Counted from the stretch's first letter, positions 8,025 through 17,256 are shown. The stretch: DNA of 44,552 nt from Candidatus Nitrosopumilus sp. (GCA_029250275.1 JAPFBP010000006.1:1-44552); one strand, 5' to 3'. Translations and numbers: made by a program. The notes: a model not told the origin generated them from the sequence alone.

Positions 8025-8261
8025 GTGTTAATTCCTGTTAGATGCTTAACTTGTGGAAAATTAGTCGCTGATAAATTTGAAGACTATCAAACCAAAATAA
8101 AAGCAGGTGAGGATCCTTCAAAAACTCTCGATTCTTTAGGCGTTGAAAGATATTGTTGTAGAAGAATGTTTTTGACTACTGTAGAAACAATACAACAAAT
8201 AATTCCATTTTATGAAGCAATTCAGAGAAGAAAACTACAAGTTCTATCTGAATTAGAATAA
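8025..8261 (+). CDS. rpoN: DNA-directed RNA polymerase subunit N (Rpb10)
   Basis: Small Zn-binding RNA polymerase subunit (78 residues) needed for assembly of the D-L-N-P platform. The zinc bundle is CLTCGK near the N-terminus plus the CC pair in ERYCCRRMFLTTVE. The family begins M-(I/L)-I-P-V-R, so GTG at 8025 is the start; codons upstream would add an unusual extension, and the TATA box at 7996 fits only the 8025 start. It opens the conserved archaeal cluster rpoN-eno-rps2-mvk, and eno starts one base after its stop. Confidence 0.95.
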   Translation: MLIPVRCLTCGKLVADKFEDYQTKIKAGEDPSKTLDSLGVERYCCRRMFLTTVETIQQIIPFYEAIQRRKLQVLSELE

Positions 8262-8262
8262 C

Positions 8263-9501
8263 TTGGCTAAAATATCCTCAATTGAAGGACGTATTTTATA
8301 CAACAGTAGAGGTAGTAAAACAATTGAAGTTGATGTTCAATCTGATAACAAATTTTTAGGAAGAGTATGTGCACCGTCAGGTGCAAGTGTAGGAAAATAT
8401 GAAGCAGTTAGTTTTCCAAATGGTAAACCTGAAGAAAGTCTCAAAATACTAAAAGAAAATTCTCAAAAATTTATTGGTTTAGAGGCATCAGATCTTAAAG
8501 GAATTCATGATGTTCTAAAAAGATTGGATGGTTCTACAAACTATTCAGTAATTGGAGGTGCATTAGCATTTGCAGTTACAATTGCATCCATGGAATCAGC
8601 TTCAAAGGCATTAGATGAACCATTGTTTAAGATACTCTCGTCTGAATCATCATTCAAATTTCCATTTCCATTAGGAAATATTTTAGGAGGTGGAGCACAT
8701 GCAGGTCATGGAACTCCAGATATTCAAGAAATATTGATTTGTGCTACAGGCTCAAAAACTATTGAAGATGCCATTGAAACTAATTTATCAGTTCATAAAG
8801 AATTACGTCAAGTTTTAGAAAAAGAGGATCCTAACTTTACAAATGGTAGAGGGGATGAAGGCGGTTGGGCACCAAAATTAGAAAATCAAAAGGCATTAGA
8901 AATTTCTGCAAAAGCAATTGAGAATTTAGGATTCACTTTAGGAAAAGAAGTATCATTAGGAGTTGACTTTGCATCTTCAACACAATGGAATGATGAGAAA
9001 GAAAAGTATGTTTATGACAGATCAGGCTTTGAAAATTCAACTGGGGAACAAATTGACTTTACAGCAAACATTATTGAGAAATTCAAATTAATTTATGCTG
9101 AAGATGCAGTTCATGAAGAGGCATTTGAGGACATGTCAGAATTAACAAAAAAATTCCCAAACGTACTGATAGTAGGAGATGATTTGACTGTGACAAACAA
9201 AAATATCCTAAAAAAAGCAATTAAAGTAAAATCATGTAATGCAGCAATTTTAAAAGTTAATCAAGCAGGGAGTCTTTTTGATGCCTTAGAATTTTCCGAG
9301 GAAGCAACTAAAAATAACATTAAACTAATCACATCGCATCGATCTGGTGAGTCTACAGATTCTCAAATATCTCATATTGGTCTTGCTACAAAGTCAAAAA
9401 TGCTCAAAGTAGGCATTGTTGGAGGAGAAAGAGTGGCAAAACTTAATGAATTATTACGACTGTCAGAGCATGATTTAATACGCGGTATGGCAGAGATTTA
9501 A
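8263..9501 (+). CDS. eno: Enolase
   Basis: Interconverts 2-phosphoglycerate and phosphoenolpyruvate; in this autotroph it most likely works in gluconeogenesis. Seen in 412 residues: the N-terminal substrate loop (APSGASVGKYEA), GRGDEGGWAPKL carrying the catalytic Glu, Mg ligands in GVDFASS, YAEDAVHEE and VGDDLTVTN, the catalytic Lys in AAILKVNQAG, and SHRSGESTDS near the C-terminus. All active-site positions appear intact. It starts with TTG just after the rpoN stop, so translation is probably coupled. Confidence 0.95.
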   Translation: MAKISSIEGRILYNSRGSKTIEVDVQSDNKFLGRVCAPSGASVGKYEAVSFPNGKPEESLKILKENSQKFIGLEASDLKGIHDVLKRLDGSTNYSVIGGALAFAVTIASMESASKALDEPLFKILSSESSFKFPFPLGNILGGGAHAGHGTPDIQEILICATGSKTIEDAIETNLSVHKELRQVLEKEDPNFTNGRGDEGGWAPKLENQKALEISAKAIENLGFTLGKEVSLGVDFASSTQWNDEKEKYVYDRSGFENSTGEQIDFTANIIEKFKLIYAEDAVHEEAFEDMSELTKKFPNVLIVGDDLTVTNKNILKKAIKVKSCNAAILKVNQAGSLFDALEFSEEATKNNIKLITSHRSGESTDSQISHIGLATKSKMLKVGIVGGERVAKLNELLRLSEHDLIRGMAEI

Positions 9502-9508
9502 AATCGTC

Positions 9509-10138
9509 ATGAGTCAACAAACTGAAGGAATCGACATCAAAAAAATGGTTTTAGCTACCGGAATTAGGGTAGGCACTCAAGTTAAGACCAAATTCATGAA
9601 ATCATTCATCACCAAAGCAAGTCCTGAAGGACTATACATGCTTGATTTAGACATTACATTAGAAAAAATTAAGACAGCAGCCAAATTCATCAATAGAGTA
9701 GGTACTGAAAACCTCATAGTTTGTTCTGGCAGACAATATGCAGAAACACCAATTGAAAAATTCTGTGAAAGTTTGGGCTCTAAAAAATTACTTCGAAGAT
9801 TCATGCCAGGAACACTAACAAACCCATCATTACCATATTACATTGAACCAAAATTGGTTTTAATTTCAGATCCACAGGTAGATGAGCAAGCAATTATTGA
9901 AGCAACAAATGCAGGCATTCCAATTATCGGAATTGCAAATACAGACAACATTACATCTAATCTGGATGTGATTATTCCAGCAAATAATAGAGGAAGAAAA
10001 GCTCTAGCTACAGTTTATTGGTTATTGGTACGTCAAATTCTAATTGAAAGAGGAGAATTGAAAGAGAATGAATCAATGAAAGAAGAAATAGATGATTTTG
10101 AAACAAAGATTACTGAAGAGGAAATCGACGATTTTTAA
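9509..10138 (+). CDS. rps2: 30S ribosomal protein S2
   Basis: Archaeal S2 of the small subunit (209 residues). Family features include ATGIRVGTQVKTKFM, LYMLDLDITLEKI, RFMPGTLTNPSLPYYIEPKLVLISDP (as consecutive blocks) and GIPIIGIANTDNITSNLDVIIPANN-type residues, then the helix with GRKALATVYWLL. The last 20 residues are acidic with two copies of E(I/E)DDF, a modest extension. ATG at 9509 lies 7 bp after eno. Presence between enolase and mevalonate kinase is a widespread archaeal arrangement. Confidence 0.95.
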   Translation: MSQQTEGIDIKKMVLATGIRVGTQVKTKFMKSFITKASPEGLYMLDLDITLEKIKTAAKFINRVGTENLIVCSGRQYAETPIEKFCESLGSKKLLRRFMPGTLTNPSLPYYIEPKLVLISDPQVDEQAIIEATNAGIPIIGIANTDNITSNLDVIIPANNRGRKALATVYWLLVRQILIERGELKENESMKEEIDDFETKITEEEIDDF

Positions 10139-10153
10139 AATTTTAATGTTTAA

Positions 10154-11095
10154 TTGAAATCCAAAGCTTCTGCACCAGGAAAAGTAATTCTTTTTGGAGA
10201 ACATTTTGTAGTATACGGAGTAAAAGCAATTCTATGTGCAATTAACAAAAGAGTTACTGTAACTGCAGAAAAAATCGATGGTGGAAAAATATCTATTCAA
10301 TCAAACATTGGAAATTTAGAATTAGAACCTGGAAAATCAATTTCAGAAATTAATTCACCATTAAAACCATTTTATTATTTGGCAGATAAAATGTTAAAGA
10401 ATAAAAATATAGGAATTAAAATTATTGTCGAATCAGACATTCCATTAGGAGTAGGTTTAGGCTCATCATCTGCTTGTTGTGTAGCAGGAGCTGCTGCAAT
10501 TTCAAGATTATTCAGAAAAACATCTAATGAAGAAATTCTTGTTCTAGCAATAGAAGCTGAAAAAACAATTTTTGAAAATACATCAGGAGCTGATTGTACT
10601 GTCTGTACCTATGGTGGAATCATGGAATATAACAAAGAAAATGGATTTCATAAAATAGAATCCAAACCTAATTTTCATCTAGTAATTGCCAACTCAAACA
10701 TTGAACATTCCACAGAATCAGTAGTGGGTGAAGTAAGGCAATTTAAAGAAAAAGATGAAATGCGATTTACTTCATTATGTAAAAAGGAATCAAAATTAAT
10801 TGAAGAGGTTTTAGAATTATTGATAGAAAATAATATTGAAAAATTAGGAACTAAAATTAAAGAAAATCAAGAATATCTAGAAACAATAGGAATTTCTAAT
10901 GATAAATTAAGAGAAATGATTCAAATAGGTCAAACTGAATCATTTGGTGCAAAAATTACGGGTGCGGGTGGAGGAGGATGTATCTACGCTCTAACAGATG
11001 AATCAAATCTGGAACATACAATTAATCAATTCAAAGATAAGAATTATGATTGTTTTTCAGTTAAAATCGATTTTAAAGGTCTGGATACTTTTTAA
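10154..11095 (+). CDS. mvk: Mevalonate kinase
   Basis: Phosphorylates mevalonate to mevalonate 5-phosphate for isoprenoid and ether-lipid synthesis. GHMP kinase motifs are clear: APGKVILFGEHFVVYG at the N-terminus, the ATP loop PLGVGLGSSSACCVAG (about 96-111), GADCTVCTYGG with the catalytic Asp region, and ITGAGGGGCIYAL near the C-terminus. 313 residues is a normal archaeal length. It starts with TTG at 10154, 15 bp after rps2. The next genes carry the following pathway steps. Confidence 0.94.
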   Translation: MKSKASAPGKVILFGEHFVVYGVKAILCAINKRVTVTAEKIDGGKISIQSNIGNLELEPGKSISEINSPLKPFYYLADKMLKNKNIGIKIIVESDIPLGVGLGSSSACCVAGAAAISRLFRKTSNEEILVLAIEAEKTIFENTSGADCTVCTYGGIMEYNKENGFHKIESKPNFHLVIANSNIEHSTESVVGEVRQFKEKDEMRFTSLCKKESKLIEEVLELLIENNIEKLGTKIKENQEYLETIGISNDKLREMIQIGQTESFGAKITGAGGGGCIYALTDESNLEHTINQFKDKNYDCFSVKIDFKGLDTF

Positions 11096-11109
11096 TTGAT
11101 CAGATAATT

Positions 11110-11871
11110 TTGAAAAATATGATTCTAATAAAATTAGGTGGTTCCATCATTACAAATAAAGAAAAACCATTATTTGCTAGGAAAAAAATAATAGATAATC
11201 TTTCTAAAAGTTTGAGAAAAATCAATGAACCAATAATCATTATTCACGGAGGAGGATCTTATGGACATTATTGGTCTGTAAAATACGATATGCATACAAA
11301 AGAAAAAAGATATGATCCAAAAGGAGTTGCAATTGTTAAAAATTCAATGATTGAATTAAATAAAATTATTTTAGATTCATTACTAAAAAACAAATTAAAT
11401 CCATATTGTCTTCCTCCAACTGATTTCATGTCTGGAAATAAACCCATTACTAAAAAAATTAAAGAAATTGAAAAAATTGCAAAATCAGGCTTGATTCCAG
11501 TTACATATGGAGATGCATTATGGTATGGTCAAAAAAAAACATACATTTTATCTGGAGATAAAATTATGACGCATCTTGCAAAAATTCTAAAACCTAGACT
11601 TTGTATTTTTGCATTAAATGAAGATGGATTATATTCAGATTTAAAAACAAAAAAACTGATTTATGAATTACAGGGTGAACGTCCACATATTTCTGAAAAT
11701 AAAATTGATGTTACTGGTGGTATGACTAGGAAAGTTGAAGAAGCATCAAAAATTGCAAAGATGGGAATGAATGTATTCTTTGCAAACGGTAACAAACCTG
11801 AAAGAATTGTGAAAGCCGTTAAAAATAGGACATTTGAAGGAACATTGTTTAGAGGTAAAATAAATGTCTGA
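11110..11871 (+). CDS. ipk: Isopentenyl phosphate kinase
   Basis: Makes isopentenyl diphosphate from isopentenyl phosphate, a hallmark of the modified archaeal mevalonate route. Amino-acid-kinase fold with LIKLGGSIITNK (residues 5-16), the IPK-specific HGGGSYGH containing the catalytic His, LSGDKIMTHLA, and VTGGMTRKVEEA. Start: TTG at 11110 has TGATC about 8 nt upstream, matching part of the Shine-Dalgarno; ATG at 11119 would give the more usual MILIKLGGS beginning. It overlaps idi by 8 bp. Confidence 0.93.
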   Translation: MKNMILIKLGGSIITNKEKPLFARKKIIDNLSKSLRKINEPIIIIHGGGSYGHYWSVKYDMHTKEKRYDPKGVAIVKNSMIELNKIILDSLLKNKLNPYCLPPTDFMSGNKPITKKIKEIEKIAKSGLIPVTYGDALWYGQKKTYILSGDKIMTHLAKILKPRLCIFALNEDGLYSDLKTKKLIYELQGERPHISENKIDVTGGMTRKVEEASKIAKMGMNVFFANGNKPERIVKAVKNRTFEGTLFRGKINV

Positions 11872-12508
11872 AGAGTTTGTAATTTTAGTTGATGAAAATG
11901 ATAATCCTATAGGAAGTGAAGAAAAGGTAAAGTGTCACTTGCCAAATGGAAAATTACATCGAGCATTTACTGCATTATTGTTTGATGATGATGGAAGATT
12001 AGTTCTTACAAAAAGAGCTAAAGAAAAAATGTTATGGCCCAATGATTGGGATGGGACATTTGCAAGTCATCCAAGAGAATCAGAAACATATGTTTCATCA
12101 GGAGAAAGAAGAATGCCTGAAGAACTTGGGATTGAGGGCACATTAGATTATTTACACAAATTTGAATATCATGTTCCATACAAAGATGTAGGATCTGAAA
12201 ATGAAATATGTGGAACTCTAATTGGCATAATTAACAAATCTACAGAGATAAAAGAAATTGAAGGAGAGATTGATGAAATTAAATGGATTTCATCTAAAGA
12301 ACTAATTGTAGAATTAAAGAAAAATCCACAAATCTATTGTCCATGGATGCTTATCGCATTGGAATTATTGGAAAAATCTGATAAATCTATGCTTGAAAAG
12401 CATGTAAATATCTTATCTACATGGATGAATAGTGAAATGCATGATGAATTGCAAAAAGCAATTAAAATTCATCTGCCAAATGATAAATGGAGATTAGTAA
12501 ATGAATAA
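11864..12508 (+). CDS. idi: Type I isopentenyl-diphosphate isomerase (Nudix), catalytic Cys replaced
   Basis: Interconverts IPP and DMAPP. The 214-residue Nudix protein keeps the metal-site residues known from E. coli Idi: His25 and His32 (HLPNGKLHRA), His69 (ASHP) and the SENEIC pair Glu112/Glu114. The catalytic Cys of E. coli (SVCGHP, Cys67) is Ala67 here (TFASHP). A C-terminal extension of about 45 residues follows the Nudix domain. Position between ipk and idsA, with 8-bp overlaps at both ends, makes an isomerase role very likely. Many archaea use the unrelated type II enzyme; none is seen here. Confidence 0.85.
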   Translation: MSEEFVILVDENDNPIGSEEKVKCHLPNGKLHRAFTALLFDDDGRLVLTKRAKEKMLWPNDWDGTFASHPRESETYVSSGERRMPEELGIEGTLDYLHKFEYHVPYKDVGSENEICGTLIGIINKSTEIKEIEGEIDEIKWISSKELIVELKKNPQIYCPWMLIALELLEKSDKSMLEKHVNILSTWMNSEMHDELQKAIKIHLPNDKWRLVNE

Positions 12509-13481
12509 AACTAAACAAATAGAACAAAATGCCAAAATAGTAAACAAATATCTAAATTCAAAATTAAAAGGAAATCCAAAGAAACTCTATGACGCAGCAG
12601 GACATCTAATTGTAAATGGTGGAAAAAGACTTAGACCATACATGGTAATCAGAAGCTGTCAAATTTTAAAAGGTAAAGTATCCAATGCAATGCCTGCTGC
12701 TAGTGCAGTAGAGATGGTTCATAATTTTACATTAGTTCATGACGACATAATGGATAACGATGAAATACGTCATGGAGTTCCTACAGTACATAAAAAATTT
12801 GGCGTGCCAATTGCAATACTTGCAGGGGATGTTTTATTTTCAAAAGCATTTCAAGTCGTTACTGATTCAAAATTATCATCTAATGCCACTATTCAACTAG
12901 TATCTAGGCTTGCTAAAGCTTGTGTAGATGTATGTGAAGGTCAATTATTAGACGTAAAAATGGCTGAAGAAAGAAAAATTCCATCACAAGCAGAATACAT
13001 CACAATGATTGGTAAAAAAACTGCAGCATTGTTTGATGTATCTTGTGCAATGGGAGCAATTTGTGCAACAAACAAAGTGAAAGACATCTCAAATCTTTCA
13101 TCATTTGGAAGAAATCTAGGAATTGCTTTTCAAATAACGGATGACCTCATCGGAGTGATGGGAGATTCCAAGATAACAAAAAAACCAGTAGGAAATGATC
13201 TAAGAGAAGGGAAGAAATCTCTTCCAATTCTCATGGCAATAAAATCAGCAAAAGGTAATGAGAGAAAAATAATTCTAAAAGCATTTGGGAATTCAAAAAT
13301 ATCAAGAAATGATCTGAATAAAGCCTTAGATATCATTAGATCATTAGGAATAGAAGAAAATATCAGAAAACTGGCTCTAAAATATGCGGAAAAGGCTGAA
13401 AAATCATTAGAGAGTTATTCAGGACCTGCAAAAACAGAGTTAATTTCATTGTTAGATTTTGTAGTTAAACGTAGTGTGTAG
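12501..13481 (+). CDS. idsA: Geranylgeranyl diphosphate synthase (short-chain prenyl synthase)
   Basis: Condenses IPP onto allylic primers to give the C20 precursor of archaeal lipids. 326 residues with GGKRLRP, first Asp motif VHDDIMDND (about 88-96) and second Asp motif QITDDLIGVMGD. The residue five before the first Asp motif is Phe (HNFTLVHDD), the bulky residue that limits the product to about C20 in archaeal GGPP synthases. It overlaps idi by 8 bp and is followed by gltX. A second prenyl synthase lies at 34137. Confidence 0.92.
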   Translation: MNKTKQIEQNAKIVNKYLNSKLKGNPKKLYDAAGHLIVNGGKRLRPYMVIRSCQILKGKVSNAMPAASAVEMVHNFTLVHDDIMDNDEIRHGVPTVHKKFGVPIAILAGDVLFSKAFQVVTDSKLSSNATIQLVSRLAKACVDVCEGQLLDVKMAEERKIPSQAEYITMIGKKTAALFDVSCAMGAICATNKVKDISNLSSFGRNLGIAFQITDDLIGVMGDSKITKKPVGNDLREGKKSLPILMAIKSAKGNERKIILKAFGNSKISRNDLNKALDIIRSLGIEENIRKLALKYAEKAEKSLESYSGPAKTELISLLDFVVKRSV

Positions 13482-13502
13482 TTGTAAATGGTGAGAACTA
13501 AC

Positions 13503-15212
13503 ATGGATGAAGAATTAAAAAAAGAAATTAGAAAAATGGCTCTTCAAAATGCTTTTGAGCACGGAGGAGAAACAAGAGATAAAATAATTTTAGGAAAAAT
13601 TCTTGGAACAAACCCAGAATTTAGAAATAAAGTAAAAGAAATTTCTGGAGATATTACCGAAATAGTTTCTTCAATTAATAAATTATCATCAGAAGAGCAA
13701 GAAAGTGAAATCAAAGAAAATTTTCCAGAACTTTTAACACCTAAAGAAAAAATCGAAGAAAGAAAAGGTCTTCCAGAATTAAAAAATGCAGAACAAGGAA
13801 AAGTTATTACAAGATTTCCTCCAGAACCTAACGGATATCCTCACATCGGACATGCAAAAGCAGCTATCATTAATTCAGAATATGCCAAAATGTACGGAGG
13901 AAAATTTATTCTAAGAATGGATGATACAAATCCTGAAGTCGAAAGAATGGAATATCATGCAGCTATCAAAGTTGGATTAGAATGGTTAGGAATAGAATTT
14001 GACATAGTAAAAAGTACATCAGACGACATGGAATTATTTTATGAAAAAGGAATGGAATTGATCAATTTAGGAAAAGCATACATTTGTACTTGTAAAAGAG
14101 AAGACATCAGTAAAAACAGAAGAGAAAGAAAAGCATGCAAGTGTAGTATGGAAGATATTGAAAAAAATAAAAAAAATTGGAAAAAGATGAATGATAAATT
14201 CAAACCAGGAGATGCAGTTGTTAGATTCCGTGGAGATATGAAAGCAGATAATGCAGTTATGCGAGATCCAGTTTTGTTTAGAATTATTGAAGGGAAACAT
14301 TACACTTTAGGAAAAAAATATAGAATTTGGCCAAGTTATGATATGGCAGTTGCAATAGAAGATAGCATTGATGGGGTCACTCATGCCTATCGTTCTAAAG
14401 AATTTGAACTTAGAGAAGAGCTAATTGATGCAATTTTAGATGCATTAAAAATGAGAAAACCAACCCAGGGCTTTTTCTCCAGATTAGAATTCAAAGGTAT
14501 GCCAATATCAAAAAGAATCATTAAACCGTTGATTGAAGAGGGAAAAGTTACATGGTATGATGATCCAAGACTACCAACTTTAGAGGGATTAAGGAGGAGA
14601 GGAATCAAGCCAGAGGCAATACGAAAATTCATCATGTCATTAGGATTAACCAAAGCAAATACTCTAGCACCATTTGATGCACTAGAAGCTTTTAACAGAA
14701 AATTTGTTGATGCAGATAGTATTAGATTATTCATGGTTAGTAATGCAAAAAAACTTACAGTAAAAAATTTGCCAACATCTTCTGTTGAAATCCCAAATCA
14801 CCCAATAAACGATATGGGAAAAAGAACAATTGAAATTGATAAAAATTTCTACATTTCAGGAGATGATGCACAAAGTATCAAAGAAGGTACACAAATTCGT
14901 CTATTAGGTTTAGGAAATATAGCCATTACAAAACAAGGAATAGAGTTAGAAGGGGAATTTGTTGAAAATGGAGAGAAAACAGATATCCCAAAAATCCAAT
15001 GGGTCTCACAAAAAACAGCACATAAAATAAAGATGATTATTCCAAAAACATTGTTTATTGGAGATAAATTTAATGAAGACAGTTTAGAAGAATTGGATGT
15101 TTTTACAGAACCATACTATCTACAATTAAAAGAAGGAGAAGAAATTCAATTTGTTAGATTTGGATATTGTAGAAAAGATTCACAGAATCAAGCAATTTTT
15201 ACACACAAGTGA
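13503..15212 (+). CDS. gltX: Glutamyl-tRNA synthetase (archaeal type)
   Basis: Charges tRNA-Glu; in archaea lacking GlnRS it supplies GatDE with Glu-tRNA-Gln. Class I features: an archaeal N-terminal helical region of about 100 residues, EPNGYPHIGHAKA (HIGH motif), a CTC...CKC cysteine cluster suggesting Zn, the MPISKR KMSKS-type loop, and a beta-barrel anticodon domain at the C-terminus. Two ATGs compete: 13488 and 13503. GGTGAG at 13490-13495 sits 7 nt before the second, so 13503 is preferred (569 residues). Confidence 0.93.
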   Translation: MDEELKKEIRKMALQNAFEHGGETRDKIILGKILGTNPEFRNKVKEISGDITEIVSSINKLSSEEQESEIKENFPELLTPKEKIEERKGLPELKNAEQGKVITRFPPEPNGYPHIGHAKAAIINSEYAKMYGGKFILRMDDTNPEVERMEYHAAIKVGLEWLGIEFDIVKSTSDDMELFYEKGMELINLGKAYICTCKREDISKNRRERKACKCSMEDIEKNKKNWKKMNDKFKPGDAVVRFRGDMKADNAVMRDPVLFRIIEGKHYTLGKKYRIWPSYDMAVAIEDSIDGVTHAYRSKEFELREELIDAILDALKMRKPTQGFFSRLEFKGMPISKRIIKPLIEEGKVTWYDDPRLPTLEGLRRRGIKPEAIRKFIMSLGLTKANTLAPFDALEAFNRKFVDADSIRLFMVSNAKKLTVKNLPTSSVEIPNHPINDMGKRTIEIDKNFYISGDDAQSIKEGTQIRLLGLGNIAITKQGIELEGEFVENGEKTDIPKIQWVSQKTAHKIKMIIPKTLFIGDKFNEDSLEELDVFTEPYYLQLKEGEEIQFVRFGYCRKDSQNQAIFTHK

Positions 15213-15218
15213 TTTAGT

Positions 15219-16088
15219 ATGAAAATAGCACGATTGTTACGCGATAATAAGGAAACATATGGTTTTGTTAACGGAGATAAAGTATCTACTAAAGATGAAA
15301 TTACTTACTTGACAGGGGTCCCAATTCCTCAAAACATTAAAGATTTTCTTTTTGATGGATGGTATGATGAAATTAAAAATAAAATTAATGATTTACCATA
15401 CGAAGAAAATATTTCAAAATATAAATTATTGTCACCAATTCCTAATCCTAACAAGATAATTTGTCTAGCATTTAATTATGTAGATCACGCTAAAGAACAA
15501 GGATTACAAGCACCAGAAGATCCTGCATTAGTAATAAAACCAAGAACGGCATTAAACAGTACAAATTCAGATATCATATGTCCAGACTTTGTTACACAAT
15601 TAGATTATGAAATTGAATTAGCCTTGATTATTGGTAAAAATTGTAAAAATATTAGCGTGGATGATGCATTTGATGCGATATTTGGATACATGGTATTCAA
15701 TGATGTTTCAGCAAGAGACATTCAATTCAAAGACAAACAATTCACTAGAGGAAAAAGTTTTGATTCTTTTGCACCTTGTGGACCATGGATTACAACAAAA
15801 GATGAAATCAAAGATCCTCAAAATCTGAAAATGACAACCAAAATCAATGGAGAATTGAGACAAAATTCTTCGTCAAATAATATGTTTATTAAAATCCCAG
15901 AAATTATTTCAAAAATTTCCAAAGTAATGACACTAGAAAAAGGAGATATCATATCTACGGGAACACCCGCAGGAGTTATGTTAAACAAACCAAATGCAGT
16001 ATTTTTAAAAGATGGAGATAAAGTGGAAATGGAAATAGAAAATTTAGGAATTTTAAACAATACAATAAAAATTGTTAAATCAAATTAA
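15219..16088 (+). CDS. Fumarylacetoacetate hydrolase family protein
   Basis: 289 residues of the FAH superfamily, which cleaves or decarboxylates beta-keto acids or hydrates enols using Mg. The fold is marked by CLAFNYVDHAKEQG, metal ligands in QLDYEIELALIIGK, the GYMVFNDVSARDIQF segment, RGKSFDSFAPCGPW, and the C-terminal ISTGTPAGVM. The N-terminal 70 residues form the usual small accessory domain. Substrate cannot be read from sequence; members include acylpyruvases and oxaloacetate decarboxylases. It follows gltX by 6 bp and may be the last gene of that run. The 3' end overlaps the convergent GNAT gene by 4 bp. Confidence 0.9.
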   Translation: MKIARLLRDNKETYGFVNGDKVSTKDEITYLTGVPIPQNIKDFLFDGWYDEIKNKINDLPYEENISKYKLLSPIPNPNKIICLAFNYVDHAKEQGLQAPEDPALVIKPRTALNSTNSDIICPDFVTQLDYEIELALIIGKNCKNISVDDAFDAIFGYMVFNDVSARDIQFKDKQFTRGKSFDSFAPCGPWITTKDEIKDPQNLKMTTKINGELRQNSSSNNMFIKIPEIISKISKVMTLEKGDIISTGTPAGVMLNKPNAVFLKDGDKVEMEIENLGILNNTIKIVKSN

Positions 16089-16873
16089 ACTAAAAATTTT
16101 TTCATTAAATGAAATGAAATTTTAGATTCTAACGAATCAAAATTTGGTAATTTTTCTTTAGTTAGAATTTGAATTTTTTCATAGTTTTTCTCCCAACCGA
16201 AATTTTGTAAAAACGAAAGAATTTCACATACAGATTCATCCGAATTAGAGAATAAAGTAACAATCAATGTTCTATCAAAATGCTCAGAATCAGTTATTAT
16301 TGCAATGGAATTTTTATTATCAATTGAAGAATTTACAATTCTATTTTGTTCATAAAATGATTTCAATGTTACATCATCAATAGGAAGCCACCTCCAAGAT
16401 TGTACATAATGAGGAAAAGACTTAGAATTAATGGATTTTTCAAAAGTGACATTATAATTTGAATTATTTCTTGGTTCAATAGAGTAAAAATTCCATGTTT
16501 GAAAAATTTCATAATTTAGAGACTGTGTCATTGAAACAGAAATAGAGTTTTCGGTATCAATCAACATGTATGAAAAAGATAGATTTTTTGCTAAACCTAT
16601 AATTTCAGCATGTTTTACTAGTTCAGAGGCTATATTTTGGCGACGAAAAGCAGATTCAATTCTGATTCCTTCAATCCAAACTTGATTGTCAGAGTAAAAC
16701 GCATGACAAATTCCAACAGGTTCTGGTTTTTGACCCAAAAATAAATGACCTTCAGATATCCAAAAATTCCAAACTTGTTCGACATAATCTCCCCACGAAA
16801 AAGTATTTTTACAAAATTTTAAAACCGAAATTTTATCTGAATTATTTGCCTCCCTAATTCTCAATTCTGTCAT
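16085..16873 (-). CDS. GNAT acetyltransferase-like protein with a C-terminal extension
   Basis: About 262 residues. The first half matches a GNAT N-acetyltransferase: LRIREANNSDKISVLKFC, then the core strand WIEGIRIESAFRRQNIASEL, which carries the acetyl-CoA loop in degenerate R-R-Q-N-I-A form. The second half, with WRWLPIDD (about 160-170), probably forms a second, degenerate GNAT-like domain. Substrate unknown. ATG at 16873 is favoured over the TTG 6 nt upstream because the TATA-like TTTTTATC at 16899-16908 suits it. Divergent from the Rieske gene. Confidence 0.75.
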   Translation of the reverse strand: MTELRIREANNSDKISVLKFCKNTFSWGDYVEQVWNFWISEGHLFLGQKPEPVGICHAFYSDNQVWIEGIRIESAFRRQNIASELVKHAEIIGLAKNLSFSYMLIDTENSISVSMTQSLNYEIFQTWNFYSIEPRNNSNYNVTFEKSINSKSFPHYVQSWRWLPIDDVTLKSFYEQNRIVNSSIDNKNSIAIITDSEHFDRTLIVTLFSNSDESVCEILSFLQNFGWEKNYEKIQILTKEKLPNFDSLESKISFHLMKKFLV

Positions 16874-16912
16874 ATACAAAAAATTATTAAGAATGAGTAG
16901 ATAAAAACTTCA

Positions 16913-17221
16913 ATGGGGAAAATTATTGCATGTAAAACATCAGATATTACAGCTGGAAAAATGATCAAAGTATCTATTGACGGTAGAGATATTCTAGTTG
17001 CAAATATTAACGGAGAATATTGTGCTACTGATGATTCGTGTACTCATTCAGGCTCTAGTCTGTCTGAAGGAAAATTAGATGGGTGTACTATCACTTGTGG
17101 ATGGCACGCAGCAGAATTTGATTGTAAAACTGGAAAATTAATCAAATTCCCAGCAAAAATTAGGGACTTGACATCATACAATGTTGTCATAGAATCAGAC
17201 AATATCTTTGTAGAGATGTAA
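16913..17221 (+). CDS. Rieske-type [2Fe-2S] ferredoxin
   Basis: 102-residue soluble Rieske protein. The cluster ligands are Cys43-x-His45 (CTHSGSSL) and Cys62-x-x-His65 (CGWHAAEFD), followed by the usual FDCKTGKLIKFPA loop. With no membrane anchor it resembles the small ferredoxins that feed electrons to oxygenases or nitrite-reductase-like proteins. Partner not evident; neighbours are a GNAT gene and UPF0147. An ATG start with a TTATTAAG element at 16884 suggests a leaderless mRNA from a promoter overlapping that of the divergent gene. Confidence 0.93.
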   Translation: MGKIIACKTSDITAGKMIKVSIDGRDILVANINGEYCATDDSCTHSGSSLSEGKLDGCTITCGWHAAEFDCKTGKLIKFPAKIRDLTSYNVVIESDNIFVEM

Positions 17222-17222
17222 C

Positions 17223-17230
17223 TATATACT
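17223..17230 (+). promoter_or_regulatory. TATA box for the UPF0147 gene
   Basis: TATATACT lies about 30 nt before ATG at 17257 and directly after the Rieske stop, suggesting the UPF0147 gene has its own promoter. Confidence 0.4.
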
Positions 17231-17256
17231 TCTAATTTGTAAGATAAGATGTAAAA

